Shown piece after piece: positions 1 through 8,089 of a DNA stretch of 64,000 nucleotides. The first letter of the stretch is position 1. Every line of letters begins with the position of its first letter. This DNA comes from Candidatus Hydrogenedentota bacterium. Lineage in GTDB: Bacteria; Hydrogenedentota; Hydrogenedentia; Hydrogenedentales; SLHB01. The DNA lies in the NCBI GenBank assembly GCA_029552745.1, contig JAKPDK010000042.1, positions 186,001-250,000 on the forward strand, read 5' to 3'. The position numbers and the translations under genes are program-made. Below the pieces are notes generated by a model that did not search any database, was not told where the DNA came from, and worked only from the letters and a program-made list of their open reading frames with translations.

Positions 1-1
1 G

Positions 2-217
2 AAAGAATTTGAAGATTCTGTATTACGTGTAGGACTGCCCACCGGCCACGGATTCGCCGACGCCCTCCGCCCCTTGATCAAGAAGTCCGAAGGGGTGTTC
101 CATGCCCTACTCGCTTCGCCCAAAACCGAATACTCCCAAGAAAACAAAAACGACGAACCCAGGTCTTCTGATACCGGTTCAAGTCCCCACAAGAATACTC
201 CAAACTCTTCGCTATAA
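2..217 (+). CDS. C-terminal end of an unidentified protein, cut by the window edge
   Basis: An open frame enters from the left edge and runs 71 codons to a TAA at 215-217. The visible part begins KEFEDSVLRVGLPTGHGFAD, continues with a helical LRPLIKKS stretch, and ends in a Ser/Asn/Pro-rich, probably disordered tail. It stops 17 nt before the terminase start on the same strand, so the two are probably co-transcribed. In tailed phages the gene before the large terminase is often the small terminase subunit, so that is a possible identity, but nothing in the visible residues proves it. Confidence 0.6.
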   Translation, partial: KEFEDSVLRVGLPTGHGFADALRPLIKKSEGVFHALLASPKTEYSQENKNDEPRSSDTGSSPHKNTPNSSL

Positions 218-234
218 CCGTCTCGACCAGTCCC

Positions 235-1698
235 ATGCGCTTGGATTTCAGCCGCGCCCGTACTCTCCTTCAAAACCACGGGTTCACGAAAACCGAAATC
301 GAACACTGGATCGCTCTTTACCACCGCGCCACATTTGCTCACCTCGTCTTCACAGATCGCAATGGAAAGCCTTGGCAACTCCGCCCTTATCAAAAAGACT
401 CCTTCGAGTCCTACGCCCTGCGAAAAGTACACTGTGACGGCAGAGACGTCGGTAAAACCACAGAAATAGAGCTCATCGCCGCGTGGGCATCGGTCGCCTT
501 GCCTGATTCCGAAATGCTCGTCGCAACACAATGCGAAAACCATCTTTACCCTTTAATGGACCGCATCTGCCGACGCATCCAAACCACCTCCGCACTGGCC
601 GGCAATCTTGTCGAACTGCACCGGTCCCCATCGTGGCACATGCGATTCCGAAATGGATTCGTTTTATGGGGACGTATCGCGGGACCACGCGGTATCAATT
701 TTCAGGGACTCCACGTGGACTGGCAAATCATCGACGAAGCCCAAGAAATGACCGAAACGGCATGGGGCGAACTTTACCAAGCCCTCAACGCCGGCGGCAA
801 GCGCTGGGTGTACGGCGTTCCCAACGGACTACGTAACACCTTCTACCGAATGACACAAATTGCCGACGCCGAACAATATAACTGGCCTTCAACCCTTCAT
901 CCCGATTTCACATCGGAAAAAGAAGAAGAACTTGCCCTCCTCTATGGCGGAAAAGACTCCCCGGGATACATCCACCGTGTTCTGGGACAACACGGTGCCC
1001 CGGCGCACGCTGTGTTCGACCTCGAAGATTACTTGGCTTGCGTTCAAGATTCCCTCGAGTTCTGCGAGATCTGCCTCGACGCAAACGACCACGCACTTGA
1101 CGTGCCCAATCCACCGCAAGGCGTCTACTACCTCGGATGCGACCTCGGTTACGCCCGCGACCCTTCTGAATTCGTCATCTACCGACTCGACGGCACCGAC
1201 TTGATTAATACGGCACACATCCACCTGGCAGCCGTCCCCTACCCCCGACAACAAGAGGTCATCCTGGAACTAGACCGCGCCTACAACTTCCACGCTATCG
1301 GAATAGACAACGGCAACAGCGGCCGGGCTGTCGCCCACGCACTCATGGGACTCGGCAGCGATTGGTGCGAAAAGGTGTTTCCCATCGATTTCGGCGGAAA
1401 CATCACGGTTGAGACGCTCCCCGATGGACGCCCGGACCGCCGCCCCGCGAAACAGTTCATGACCGAACTACTCACCCGCCGTATGGCGGAACGAACCATC
1501 ACGTTTCCTCGCTACCCACGACGCGAAACCCAATATGCCGCCCATACCTACTCCGTCACTTCCAACGGAAGAATCCTCTATGACAAAGGCGACGACCATA
1601 TTATCGACGCAGATCGGTGCGCCCTTCTCGCCCACTACCTTGACACCCACCGCGACCACTACCCCGTCACCCTGCGCCTGCGCCTCGAAAGTTTCTGA
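235..1698 (+). CDS. Phage-type terminase large subunit (DNA-packaging ATPase/nuclease)
   Basis: This 487-aa protein has the two-domain layout of tailed-phage large terminases, which translocate DNA into a procapsid and cut it. The N-terminal ATPase has a Walker A-type GRDVGKTT (about residues 69-76) and a Walker B IIDEAQ with Asp167-Glu168. The C-terminal RNase H-like nuclease has three acidic clusters: CDLGYARDPSEF (Asp303), GIDNGNSGRA (Asp358) and DDHIIDADRC (Asp458). All motifs are intact and the length is normal. No strong Shine-Dalgarno precedes ATG 235. It is the only packaging gene seen and is followed by a host-type gene, while the head and tail genes lie at 47.4-56.3 kb on the other strand. 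It may therefore serve those proteins as a dispersed system, or belong to another prophage left of the window. Confidence 0.88.
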   Translation: MRLDFSRARTLLQNHGFTKTEIEHWIALYHRATFAHLVFTDRNGKPWQLRPYQKDSFESYALRKVHCDGRDVGKTTEIELIAAWASVALPDSEMLVATQCENHLYPLMDRICRRIQTTSALAGNLVELHRSPSWHMRFRNGFVLWGRIAGPRGINFQGLHVDWQIIDEAQEMTETAWGELYQALNAGGKRWVYGVPNGLRNTFYRMTQIADAEQYNWPSTLHPDFTSEKEEELALLYGGKDSPGYIHRVLGQHGAPAHAVFDLEDYLACVQDSLEFCEICLDANDHALDVPNPPQGVYYLGCDLGYARDPSEFVIYRLDGTDLINTAHIHLAAVPYPRQQEVILELDRAYNFHAIGIDNGNSGRAVAHALMGLGSDWCEKVFPIDFGGNITVETLPDGRPDRRPAKQFMTELLTRRMAERTITFPRYPRRETQYAAHTYSVTSNGRILYDKGDDHIIDADRCALLAHYLDTHRDHYPVTLRLRLESF

Positions 1699-1753
1699 GC
1701 ATCCCGACCGTACCCATCATTCCCCGCACATCGCCTCTGTCTTTCCTCTTGTC

Positions 1754-1775
1754 GGGGCGAGTCATGACTCGCCCC
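1754..1775. repeat. 22-bp perfect palindrome, GGGGCGAGTCATGACTCGCCCC family
   Basis: An exact palindrome with an 11-bp arm sits 5 bp before the first MITE-like copy. The identical sequence recurs at 3577-3598, and variants occur near 21376, 39548 and 44040. It is intergenic and could form a hairpin or bind a dimeric protein. Confidence 0.75.
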
Positions 1776-1780
1776 ATCCG

Positions 1781-1922
1781 GTCATCCTTGCGAGGAGCGG
1801 AGTCCCCGACGCGACGAAGCAATCCCCTCAACCGCGTAGCGCAAGAGAACCCAGGACATGGTCATCCCCGAATTCCCGAGGGGATTGCCACGTCGTGCCT
1901 AGCGGCACTCCTCGCAATGACA
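1781..1922 (+). repeat. MITE/REP-like inverted-repeat element, full copy
   Basis: A ~142-bp non-coding element starts with a GTCATTGCGAGGAGCG-type left end (here one base off) and ends with CTCCTCGCAATGAC. The outer ~45 bp on each side are imperfect inverted repeats around AGCAATCCCCT and AGGGGATTGC, so the whole unit can fold into a long hairpin. Similar copies are scattered through the intergenic gaps of this window. Confidence 0.85.
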
Positions 1923-2005
1923 TAGGTCAGATGTAGCACATGGGGTGTAGCACATCGACGGGGTATCCACAACTTTCCGGGGGAATTGTCCCGTCTCCCA
2001 TGCGT

Positions 2006-2035
2006 TTGCACGTAACATAACCAGCGCCTTACAAT
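2006..2035 (+). promoter_or_regulatory. Predicted sigma70 promoter of the CobW-like gene
   Basis: TTGCAC (2006-2011) and TACAAT (2030-2035) are separated by 18 bp. The predicted start near 2042 gives a leader of about 80 nt before ATG 2124. Confidence 0.5.
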
Positions 2036-2123
2036 TTGGGGCGTTTGATGACTACTTCTGCTGTAACTTTTACCTCACATGCATCATGCATACACAGGCA
2101 CCCTGCCACTGAAGGAGCACAAT

Positions 2124-3206
2124 ATGTTTCGACTTTTTCTCATTCACGGCTTTCTGGGTTCCGGAAAAACTACCTTGTTGTCCACTGTGGCTAAGCGTTT
2201 GCTGAAAAAAAGGGTGCGTGTCGGATTGATAACAAATGACCAAGTGCCGGAGCTGGTTGATACTCGGGCGTTGTGTCGTACCGGCGCTGCCGTAGCGGAG
2301 GTGCACGGAAGTTGTTTCTGTTGCAATTTTCAGGGCTTCGTCAAAGCCATTTCCCAACTCCAATCTGAGATCTCGCCGGACTTTATATTAGCGGAACCGG
2401 TCGGAAGTTGCGCCGACCTTGCCGCAACGATCGCGCGCCCGTTGAAAAAACGCTTCGCAGCTCAAATTGACGTGCGGCCCATTTCTGTAGTTGTTGACGC
2501 CTTACGTTTTCAGCAGATTCTGAGCCATTCCCCCGATGCACTCCGTTCCGGCGCGGCTTATATCTTCGCAAAACAAATTGAGGAGGCCGACCTCTTGGTT
2601 ATCAACAAGATCGACTTGGTTTCCCCAGACTTCCTCGATGAACTGCAGCAACACGTTGCCAATCTAAATCCTTCCGCCCCGGTTTTCCGTATCAGCGCAC
2701 AAACCGGACAGGGCGTCGAATTGTGGTGGGATAACGTCAACGCCGAAATGACCAGCGCTGCCCGCCGCCTGGAAATCGATTATGACCAATATGCAGCCGG
2801 GGAAGCCGAACTGGGATGGTTAAATGCAACATTGGAGTTGACAGGAAATAGAACGGATTGGAACCGAGCCACGGCAGATTTACTCAATCAAATGCAGCGA
2901 GAATTCCAAAATCGGCAGACTCTCGTAGGTCATGTGAAACTATTTCTAGAAACCGGCAACGCTGCCCTGATGGGAAACCTGACAAATCTCGTTCAACCCC
3001 CGTCTATTCGAGGAACGGCAGGGGAATCTCCCAACGCCATCCTGACGTTGAATGCCCGCGTCGGGATGGAACCCTCCAGCCTTGACCATCTCGTGCGTCA
3101 TACACTTCAAACAGTATTTGATCAACATCACGTCACCGCCACCCAAAAAGCCTGGCAATGTATTCAACCAGGACGCCCCAAGCCTACCTATCGGTTCGCG
3201 GAATGA
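2124..3206 (+). CDS. CobW/COG0523-family G3E GTPase
   Basis: A 360-aa P-loop GTPase of the CobW/P47K type. The family consists of metal chaperones or insertases for cofactors and metalloenzymes, using Zn, Co, Ni or Fe. The P-loop is GFLGSGKTT (residues 9-17) and the guanine-specificity motif is NKID. A CFCC motif at Cys64-Cys66-Cys67 matches the family's CxCC metal-binding motif. The C-terminal region does not obviously match the usual CobW_C domain. ATG 2124 is preferred over an upstream ATG because GAAGGAG sits just before it. The gene stands alone with its own promoter. The B12-dependent reductase at 61 kb makes cobalt a possible cargo, but zinc or nickel (LarA at 56 kb) are equally open. 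Confidence 0.85.
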   Translation: MFRLFLIHGFLGSGKTTLLSTVAKRLLKKRVRVGLITNDQVPELVDTRALCRTGAAVAEVHGSCFCCNFQGFVKAISQLQSEISPDFILAEPVGSCADLAATIARPLKKRFAAQIDVRPISVVVDALRFQQILSHSPDALRSGAAYIFAKQIEEADLLVINKIDLVSPDFLDELQQHVANLNPSAPVFRISAQTGQGVELWWDNVNAEMTSAARRLEIDYDQYAAGEAELGWLNATLELTGNRTDWNRATADLLNQMQREFQNRQTLVGHVKLFLETGNAALMGNLTNLVQPPSIRGTAGESPNAILTLNARVGMEPSSLDHLVRHTLQTVFDQHHVTATQKAWQCIQPGRPKPTYRFAE

Positions 3207-3402
3207 CCCCTTATAAACGGCTAATGACACAATGAGCCCTGGACCAATATGGTATTCTGGGCAAAATCGTTGCCGCAGATATGGCGACATAATCACAACG
3301 CTCCGTATAGGACCGCGCTATTTTGCGCCTCCAATAGCCGAACTAGCCTTCCTTACTTCAACCCCTATTCATTCACTGCACCCAGAAATTGACATTGCCA
3401 GC

Positions 3403-3489
3403 AGCAAGCCCCCGACACGGGGAGCCTATTTCACGGTGCACGGGTGAGGTCGCCCTCTTCGAAGCAAGCCCCCGACACGGGGAGCCTAT
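3403..3489. repeat. Two direct copies of a 27-bp sequence, 60-bp period
   Basis: AGCAAGCCCCCGACACGGGG plus GAGCCTAT occurs at 3403-3429 and again at 3463-3489. The 33-bp spacer differs from the repeat. No coding frame fits. The 3207-3780 gap otherwise shows only short palindromes. Confidence 0.7.
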
Positions 3490-3576
3490 CCTCTCATCTT
3501 TTTGTAAGGGCGCAAGACCTTGCGCCATCCCACTTTCTCGCCCAGGACAACGCCTTGACAGAGATCGCCCTCAGTA

Positions 3577-3598
3577 GGGGCGAGTCATGACTCGCCCC
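3577..3598. repeat. 22-bp perfect palindrome, identical to 1754-1775
   Basis: GGGGCGAGTCA followed directly by its reverse complement. It is an exact duplicate of the palindrome at 1754-1775 and lies in the 970-bp gene-free gap after the CobW-like gene. Confidence 0.75.
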
Positions 3599-3780
3599 CC
3601 TATTTTTGTTTAGGACTACCCATCTCGTACCTCGCCCTTTGTTTTTCCTTGTAGGGCCGATTCCCCGTGCTCGCCCTTCCTGTTTCTGCCCATGACCAGT
3701 CAGCTCCGCCCTTCATGCCCACTGTTGTCACCGCGAGGAATGGAGCCTCGCCCTTCTTATCCTCTTTACTTACCCCCTTT

Positions 3781-3925
3781 TGTCATTGCGAGGAGCGGCG
3801 TCCCCGACGCGACGAAGCAATCCCCTCAACCGCGCAGCGCAAGAGGGTCTCGTGCCGAAACGAAGCTATCTCCTAATCCCCAGGGGACGTTGCCGCGTTA
3901 TCTCTTCGGCACCCCTCGCAATGAG
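3781..3925 (+). repeat. MITE/REP-like inverted-repeat element, full but diverged copy
   Basis: The left end is TGTCATTGCGAGGAGCGGCG and the right end is CACCCCTCGCAATGA. The middle has drifted from the other copies (GGGTCTCGTGCCGAAACGAAG), suggesting an older insertion. Confidence 0.8.
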
Positions 3926-3986
3926 CGCGACAATAGAGAACAATGGGACAGCTGTCCGGGACTTACAAAGAAAAAGGAGTCTCAGC

Positions 3987-4100
3987 ATGGTTCAAACCCT
4001 TTTTGATTTCTCGATACAAGGTCAAAGGCTTGGACCCACATACCTTTATGTGGCCCTTAGTTGTTGCAAAAGAGTACAGTTTGTACAGGCTTTGTCCTAG
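3987..4100 (+). CDS. Possible 37-aa small protein
   Basis: A short frame starts at ATG 3987, eight bases after a strong AAAAAGGAG, and ends at TAG 4098-4100. The product (MVQTLFDFSIQG..., with a CC pair near residue 26) is unrecognised. Against it: a 7-bp hairpin (4036-4053) lies inside and the predicted promoter of the next gene overlaps its end, so this may be leader DNA rather than a gene. Confidence 0.25.
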   Translation: MVQTLFDFSIQGQRLGPTYLYVALSCCKRVQFVQALS

Positions 4101-4120
4101 AAACGCGCGAAGAGTATTAT
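4092..4120 (+). promoter_or_regulatory. Predicted sigma70 promoter of the secreted glycosidase-like gene
   Basis: TTGTCC (4092-4097), a 17-bp spacer and TATTAT (4115-4120). The predicted start lies about 50 nt before ATG 4177. Confidence 0.5.
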
Positions 4121-4176
4121 TTCCTGTATTATGAGACGGCTACGCGGAACTATCCAAAAATGGAGGAAGTAGAAAC

Positions 4177-5910
4177 ATGGTCAGATCTGTTTTCCTTTTC
4201 TGTGTTCTTGTCCTGACTATCACCTGCAACGCTTCGGCTCAACCCAAAATGTTGGCATACTCGGCCATACCGACCGATTACATCAACGAGCATGCGCCTG
4301 ACATCGCCCGTTCTTATGATGGGCTGATTTTTGTTGCTGGGGACTGGGACGAAGGCGTTGCGAACAACATCGGTTTTGGGACCCCGGAATCGCCGACAGG
4401 CGACTGGTTCCGACGTGTATCGGAGAATGTCAGACACCTTTGTGAAGCCGGCGCCACAGAGTCGATTTTAGATGTACATTTTTCGGAGAACGGGGCATGG
4501 CCCTCCCCAAACACCCTCCTCTCTCCTGAGTTCACGGTCAAAATGGCAAAACACTTTTCGCGTCTGGGACAAGTGGCGAAAGAGAGCGGATTTCGCGGCG
4601 TCGCCATCGATGTGGAATATCCCTATAAAAGATATTCTCTGGGCCACGAGATTTACACGTGGGATGGCTACACCGCAGAAGACCTACTTCGTGCCGCTGA
4701 AAATCAGGGACGAGCCACCATGGCGGCGCTACTCGACGCCTACCCGGAAGCTGTTGTTCTCCTCTTACCCGGAGCATTTCAGTCCCGGCCCATCGGTAGA
4801 TATTATATGAAAGGCTTACTGGAAGTCATGGCGGAACGCGATGCGCCCGGAGGGTTGCACCTCGCGTACGAGCGTTCTTATTGCTTATACGAGGGACCTG
4901 TATCACAGATTGCTCTATGCAGAGACGGGGACTTGTCGGTCGAAAATCTATGGAAGGGCAACGAAACGGTTCTACGTTACTGGAAAAAGCGATGCAGTGT
5001 TGCACCCGGGGTTTGGCCCCTGCACATGGTCGAAACAGGCGGACCTGATTATCCCAAACGTCCTTGGAAAGAGGAACTCGCCGAGCTCCGCGCCCAACTT
5101 CAGACACTCCGGACCGTCGCAAAGAAGTATGTATGGTCATTCTCAGGCGCCCCTATCTGGTGTCCGGCTGATCTCGATGTCAGGACAAAGTACGGCATCG
5201 CCCCGGCCTCTTTTGAAGGAGCGGCAGAAGTGGTCCGGGAATGGCTGGAAATCACGACAGACAAAAGTGCAAAAACCGACCCCCGGGCAGAACGCCTCGT
5301 CGATGCGGTGCATGCCTATGACCGTGGCGACTTATCAGCGGGAGATTTGTGTTGCGTTTTCGGTACCCCGCCCGCGTGGTACGTCGCGGGACCCCTTGGA
5401 AACCCATTTACAAAACCCCAATTTGCCGCGGCGCGAACTTTTACGACTCCTATTCGTTTAGACTTACCCTTGCAAGGCCGTGATAGCGTGGTCAGATGGT
5501 TCTTGTTTCCCAACCTGGCGCCTATTGGCAGTGTCAGCATGACGGCTATTTTCGATTGGCGGAATACTGATGACCAGTCTGCATTTCTGGTGACCCAGGT
5601 CGTCTCCGATCGAACACAAAAAGCTTGGATTCACGTTGGATGGGACGACGGTCTCCAGGTATGGCTGGGCAATGATTGCGTTCTTGACCGAGCTTCCTAT
5701 CCGCCAAGAGGCCACGGCGCACTTTATAAGGATCGTTTTCTATTCGAAGACCACGCCGAAGTGACTTTACCAGCGGGCACAACGCGCCTCGGCGTTGTAT
5801 CAATCAATGCAGGCGGAAGTTGGGTGTTCAACTTGCGAATTACAGACGCCGATGGCTTCCCTCTGGAAGGCGTGCGTTTCCAACTGCCTGATCCGGATGC
5901 AGAAATCTGA
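4177..5910 (+). CDS. Secreted TIM-barrel glycosidase-like protein of unknown specificity
   Basis: This 577-aa protein opens with a Sec signal peptide (MVRSVFLFCVLVLTITCNASA, cleavage near residues 21-22). Residues ~25-350 read like an alpha/beta barrel: repeated strand-helix units, a GVAIDVEYP strand whose Asp and Glu sit where retaining glycosidases often keep acids, and WSFSGAPIW late in the barrel. Residues ~430-577 form a beta-rich sugar-binding or PA14-like module (HVGWDDGLQVWLGN). GGAGG lies 10 bases before ATG 4177. It is transcribed alone. The family is not recognised; a periplasmic or surface glycan hydrolase or binding protein is the best inference. Confidence 0.7.
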   Translation: MVRSVFLFCVLVLTITCNASAQPKMLAYSAIPTDYINEHAPDIARSYDGLIFVAGDWDEGVANNIGFGTPESPTGDWFRRVSENVRHLCEAGATESILDVHFSENGAWPSPNTLLSPEFTVKMAKHFSRLGQVAKESGFRGVAIDVEYPYKRYSLGHEIYTWDGYTAEDLLRAAENQGRATMAALLDAYPEAVVLLLPGAFQSRPIGRYYMKGLLEVMAERDAPGGLHLAYERSYCLYEGPVSQIALCRDGDLSVENLWKGNETVLRYWKKRCSVAPGVWPLHMVETGGPDYPKRPWKEELAELRAQLQTLRTVAKKYVWSFSGAPIWCPADLDVRTKYGIAPASFEGAAEVVREWLEITTDKSAKTDPRAERLVDAVHAYDRGDLSAGDLCCVFGTPPAWYVAGPLGNPFTKPQFAAARTFTTPIRLDLPLQGRDSVVRWFLFPNLAPIGSVSMTAIFDWRNTDDQSAFLVTQVVSDRTQKAWIHVGWDDGLQVWLGNDCVLDRASYPPRGHGALYKDRFLFEDHAEVTLPAGTTRLGVVSINAGGSWVFNLRITDADGFPLEGVRFQLPDPDAEI

Positions 5911-6023
5911 GCCGCAACAAACCCCATAGCGAAATAGGGACGCCGGTAAAACCGACCTTTCTTGAACATACACTCGCGAATGGCGAGGCATGTCTCGTCC
6001 CTACTTTTCCCACGTCCCCCGCG

Positions 6024-6164
6024 TTGTCATTGCGAGGAGCGGCGTCCCCGACGCGACGAAGCAATCCCCTCAACCGCGCAGCGCAAGAGGACCCAGGGCA
6101 TGGTCGTCCCCAAGTCCCGAGGGGATTGCCACGTCGTGCCTAGCGGCACTCCTCACAATGACAA
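6024..6164 (+). repeat. MITE/REP-like inverted-repeat element, full copy
   Basis: Starts TTGTCATTGCGAGGAGCG and ends CTCCTCACAATGACAA. Apart from a few substitutions it matches the copies at 1781 and 39582. The rest of the 5911-6361 gap shows no gene. Confidence 0.85.
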
Positions 6165-6361
6165 CCGGGAGACGTGGTGCAAGACGGGATAGATCTGGGG
6201 GCAGGATCATTCCTGTCGCAGATAAGAATGCGTACGCTACCTTTTCATTGTCATCCCCAACGACCAAACAGGTTGCCCCGTCCCGTTCTCGCAACCCCGC
6301 TTAATGAAAGAACCAAAACCTAGCACAGGAAAACCAAGTGAGGAGAGACACCTGAGCCGTT

Positions 6362-6389
6362 TTGGTGAAAAGGAGGGCTTTGTTATGAT
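6362..6389 (+). promoter_or_regulatory. Predicted promoter of the PP2C phosphatase gene
   Basis: TTGGTG (6362-6367), a 16-bp spacer and TATGAT (6384-6389). The start would fall about 20 nt before ATG 6415, leaving room only for the GGAG ribosome site. Confidence 0.4.
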
Positions 6390-6414
6390 GAAGAAGAAGA
6401 AGTGAGGAGCAGCG

Positions 6415-7341
6415 ATGCGAATTGAGATAGCCGCGCAAACGGATGTGGGAAGAAGGAAACGGCACAATGAAGACTCCTTCGGTGTCTTCCGTGTCACGGA
6501 CATGCCGGAGTGTCGCTTAATTCCCGAGGGGGCTTTGTTATGTGTAGCCGATGGTCTAGGGGGACATTTGGCAGGGGATATTGCGAGTAAGTTAGCGGTA
6601 GCGATCCTGAAGGATATGTTGAAACAGACACCGCCTGAAATCGACCCCGATGAGGAAAACCCGGACAAGGGCATTTTGGATGTCATCCGAAAGGCAATTT
6701 TGCGCGCAAACGAAAGCATCTTCCAGACAAATCGGGATAATGGACTTTTGGACACAGGCCGACCAATGGGCACGACATTGCTTGCCGTGCTGGTCACACC
6801 CCGGAAGGTATTTATTGGCAATGTGGGCGACTCGCGCTGTTATCACATACGAGAGGGGGAAATCATCGCACGTACCGAGGATCACTCATGGGTAGATGAG
6901 CAGGTAAAGCTAGGGTTGATGTCAAAAGCCGAGGCAGAATCAGATGGGCGCAAGAATCTGGTCACGCGCAGCATCGGCACGTCACCCGAGGTGGAGCCCG
7001 ACGTGTATGTGTGGCATACGGTGCCCGGTGACACGTTGCTTTTGTGCACGGACGGGTTGGTCAACATGGTAAAGGACGCTGAAATCGTCGAGGAATTCAA
7101 AAGAAATGCGTCACCCGCAGAAATTTGCCATCGGCTCGTTGTAAAAGCCAATGACAACGGCGGAAAAGATAATATCACCGTCGTGGTAGCAGACATTGAG
7201 CCCAGTTTGGGAACTGTCATTCGCCGCAAAATCTGGACATTTTCGAAAAAACGGGGTGCTGGACTATTGTGGTTCTTGCTCGCGGTGCTCTATGGCGTCG
7301 CCTGTTTCGCTGCGGGTTACTTCACCGCGCTCCACCGTTGA
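6415..7341 (+). CDS. PP2C-type (PPM) serine/threonine phosphatase with C-terminal membrane anchor
   Basis: A 308-aa metal-dependent protein phosphatase, the class that reverses Hanks-type kinase phosphorylation. Visible motifs: RHNEDSF near the N-terminus, the metal-binding CVADGLGGH, MGTTLL, GNVGDSRCY, the LLLCTDGL motif, and DNITVVVAD near the end of the domain. All metal-binding aspartates appear to be present. The last ~25 residues (LLWFLLAVLYGVACFAAGYF) are a single membrane helix, so the catalytic domain is tethered to the inner face of the membrane. No partner kinase gene is in the window. The last 78 nt overlap the convergent lpxH gene. Confidence 0.93.
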   Translation: MRIEIAAQTDVGRRKRHNEDSFGVFRVTDMPECRLIPEGALLCVADGLGGHLAGDIASKLAVAILKDMLKQTPPEIDPDEENPDKGILDVIRKAILRANESIFQTNRDNGLLDTGRPMGTTLLAVLVTPRKVFIGNVGDSRCYHIREGEIIARTEDHSWVDEQVKLGLMSKAEAESDGRKNLVTRSIGTSPEVEPDVYVWHTVPGDTLLLCTDGLVNMVKDAEIVEEFKRNASPAEICHRLVVKANDNGGKDNITVVVADIEPSLGTVIRRKIWTFSKKRGAGLLWFLLAVLYGVACFAAGYFTALHR

Positions 7342-8079
7342 TTCAAAGCTCCGGAGATGAAAGGCTTTTTCAAACCACTCCACATAAGAGCGATGATAGA
7401 GCCAATCGCCCGTATTAATGTACGTGCCGAATCCTTTCGGACTTGGAAACGTCTCCATGACGGGGAAGTGAGAATGGCCGCAGATGACAGCATCCGCTTC
7501 GCCTCGTTCGATGACCTCTCGCGCAAACCTGCGTAGGGGCTCTACTTCGGGTCCCTGGCTCAAGTCTTCAGCTTCCAACAGACGGCGACTGCCGTGGGAT
7601 ACCCACCCAGCCAACTTCATCGCCCAATCAGGGTGAAGTAACCGAAACGCCCCAACCACGATGGGAAACGTAGCAAACCGCTTATAGATTCGATATCCCA
7701 CATCGCGCGGGTTAATGCCGTCACCATGGAGCATGAGGACGTCCAAATCGCCAAACCGCAACCTGAGACGATCGGGATGAATGATAAATCCCAGTTGGCG
7801 CTCTAAGAATCGTCCTGCCCAGAGGTCGTGGTTGCCGCAAACGAAATGCACTTCCATACCGGCGTCGTGGAAGTCAGCAAAACGCCGTAAAACGTCGAAG
7901 TAACCCGAAAAGATCACGTGGCGATATTCAAACCAAAAGTCAAACAGGTCACCCAAAATAACGAGCCGTGACACGGTTTGGGGATCGACTTGGCGTAAAA
8001 ACCGAAGAAACACCGTGTACACATCTCGCCCGGCGGGAGGTACTTTAAGATGGACGTCCGAAAAAATTAAGGTCTTCAT
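7264..8079 (-). CDS. lpxH: UDP-2,3-diacylglucosamine hydrolase-like metallophosphoesterase
   Basis: A 271-aa calcineurin-fold phosphoesterase. The metal-binding signature is complete: SDVH (Asp8, His10), GDLFDFW, GNHD, LHGDG and GHSH. LpxH makes lipid X by removing UMP from UDP-2,3-diacylglucosamine at the cytoplasmic face of the inner membrane, a step in lipid A synthesis. The GDLFDFWFE context and the length fit the LpxH family better than generic phosphoesterases, but substrate is inferred. The start is ATG 8079, because the longer frame upstream would overlap lepB. It is the last gene of the minus operon, 10 nt after lepB, and its 3' end runs 78 nt into the convergent phosphatase gene. 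Confidence 0.8.
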   Translation of the reverse strand: MKTLIFSDVHLKVPPAGRDVYTVFLRFLRQVDPQTVSRLVILGDLFDFWFEYRHVIFSGYFDVLRRFADFHDAGMEVHFVCGNHDLWAGRFLERQLGFIIHPDRLRLRFGDLDVLMLHGDGINPRDVGYRIYKRFATFPIVVGAFRLLHPDWAMKLAGWVSHGSRRLLEAEDLSQGPEVEPLRRFAREVIERGEADAVICGHSHFPVMETFPSPKGFGTYINTGDWLYHRSYVEWFEKAFHLRSFESTVERGEVTRSETGDAIEHREQEPQ

Positions 8080-8089
8080 TCGGTTCCTA

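Noticed and set aside
170-195. GGTTCAAGTCC resembling a tRNA T-arm
   Set aside because: The flanking bases do not form a T-stem, no acceptor or anticodon arm is present, and the stretch is inside an open coding frame ending at 217.
1930-2123. Cobalamin riboswitch ahead of the CobW-like gene (CCTGCCACT resembles part of a B12 box)
   Set aside because: The predicted transcript leader is only ~80 nt, the rest of the B12 box and the characteristic helices are not present.
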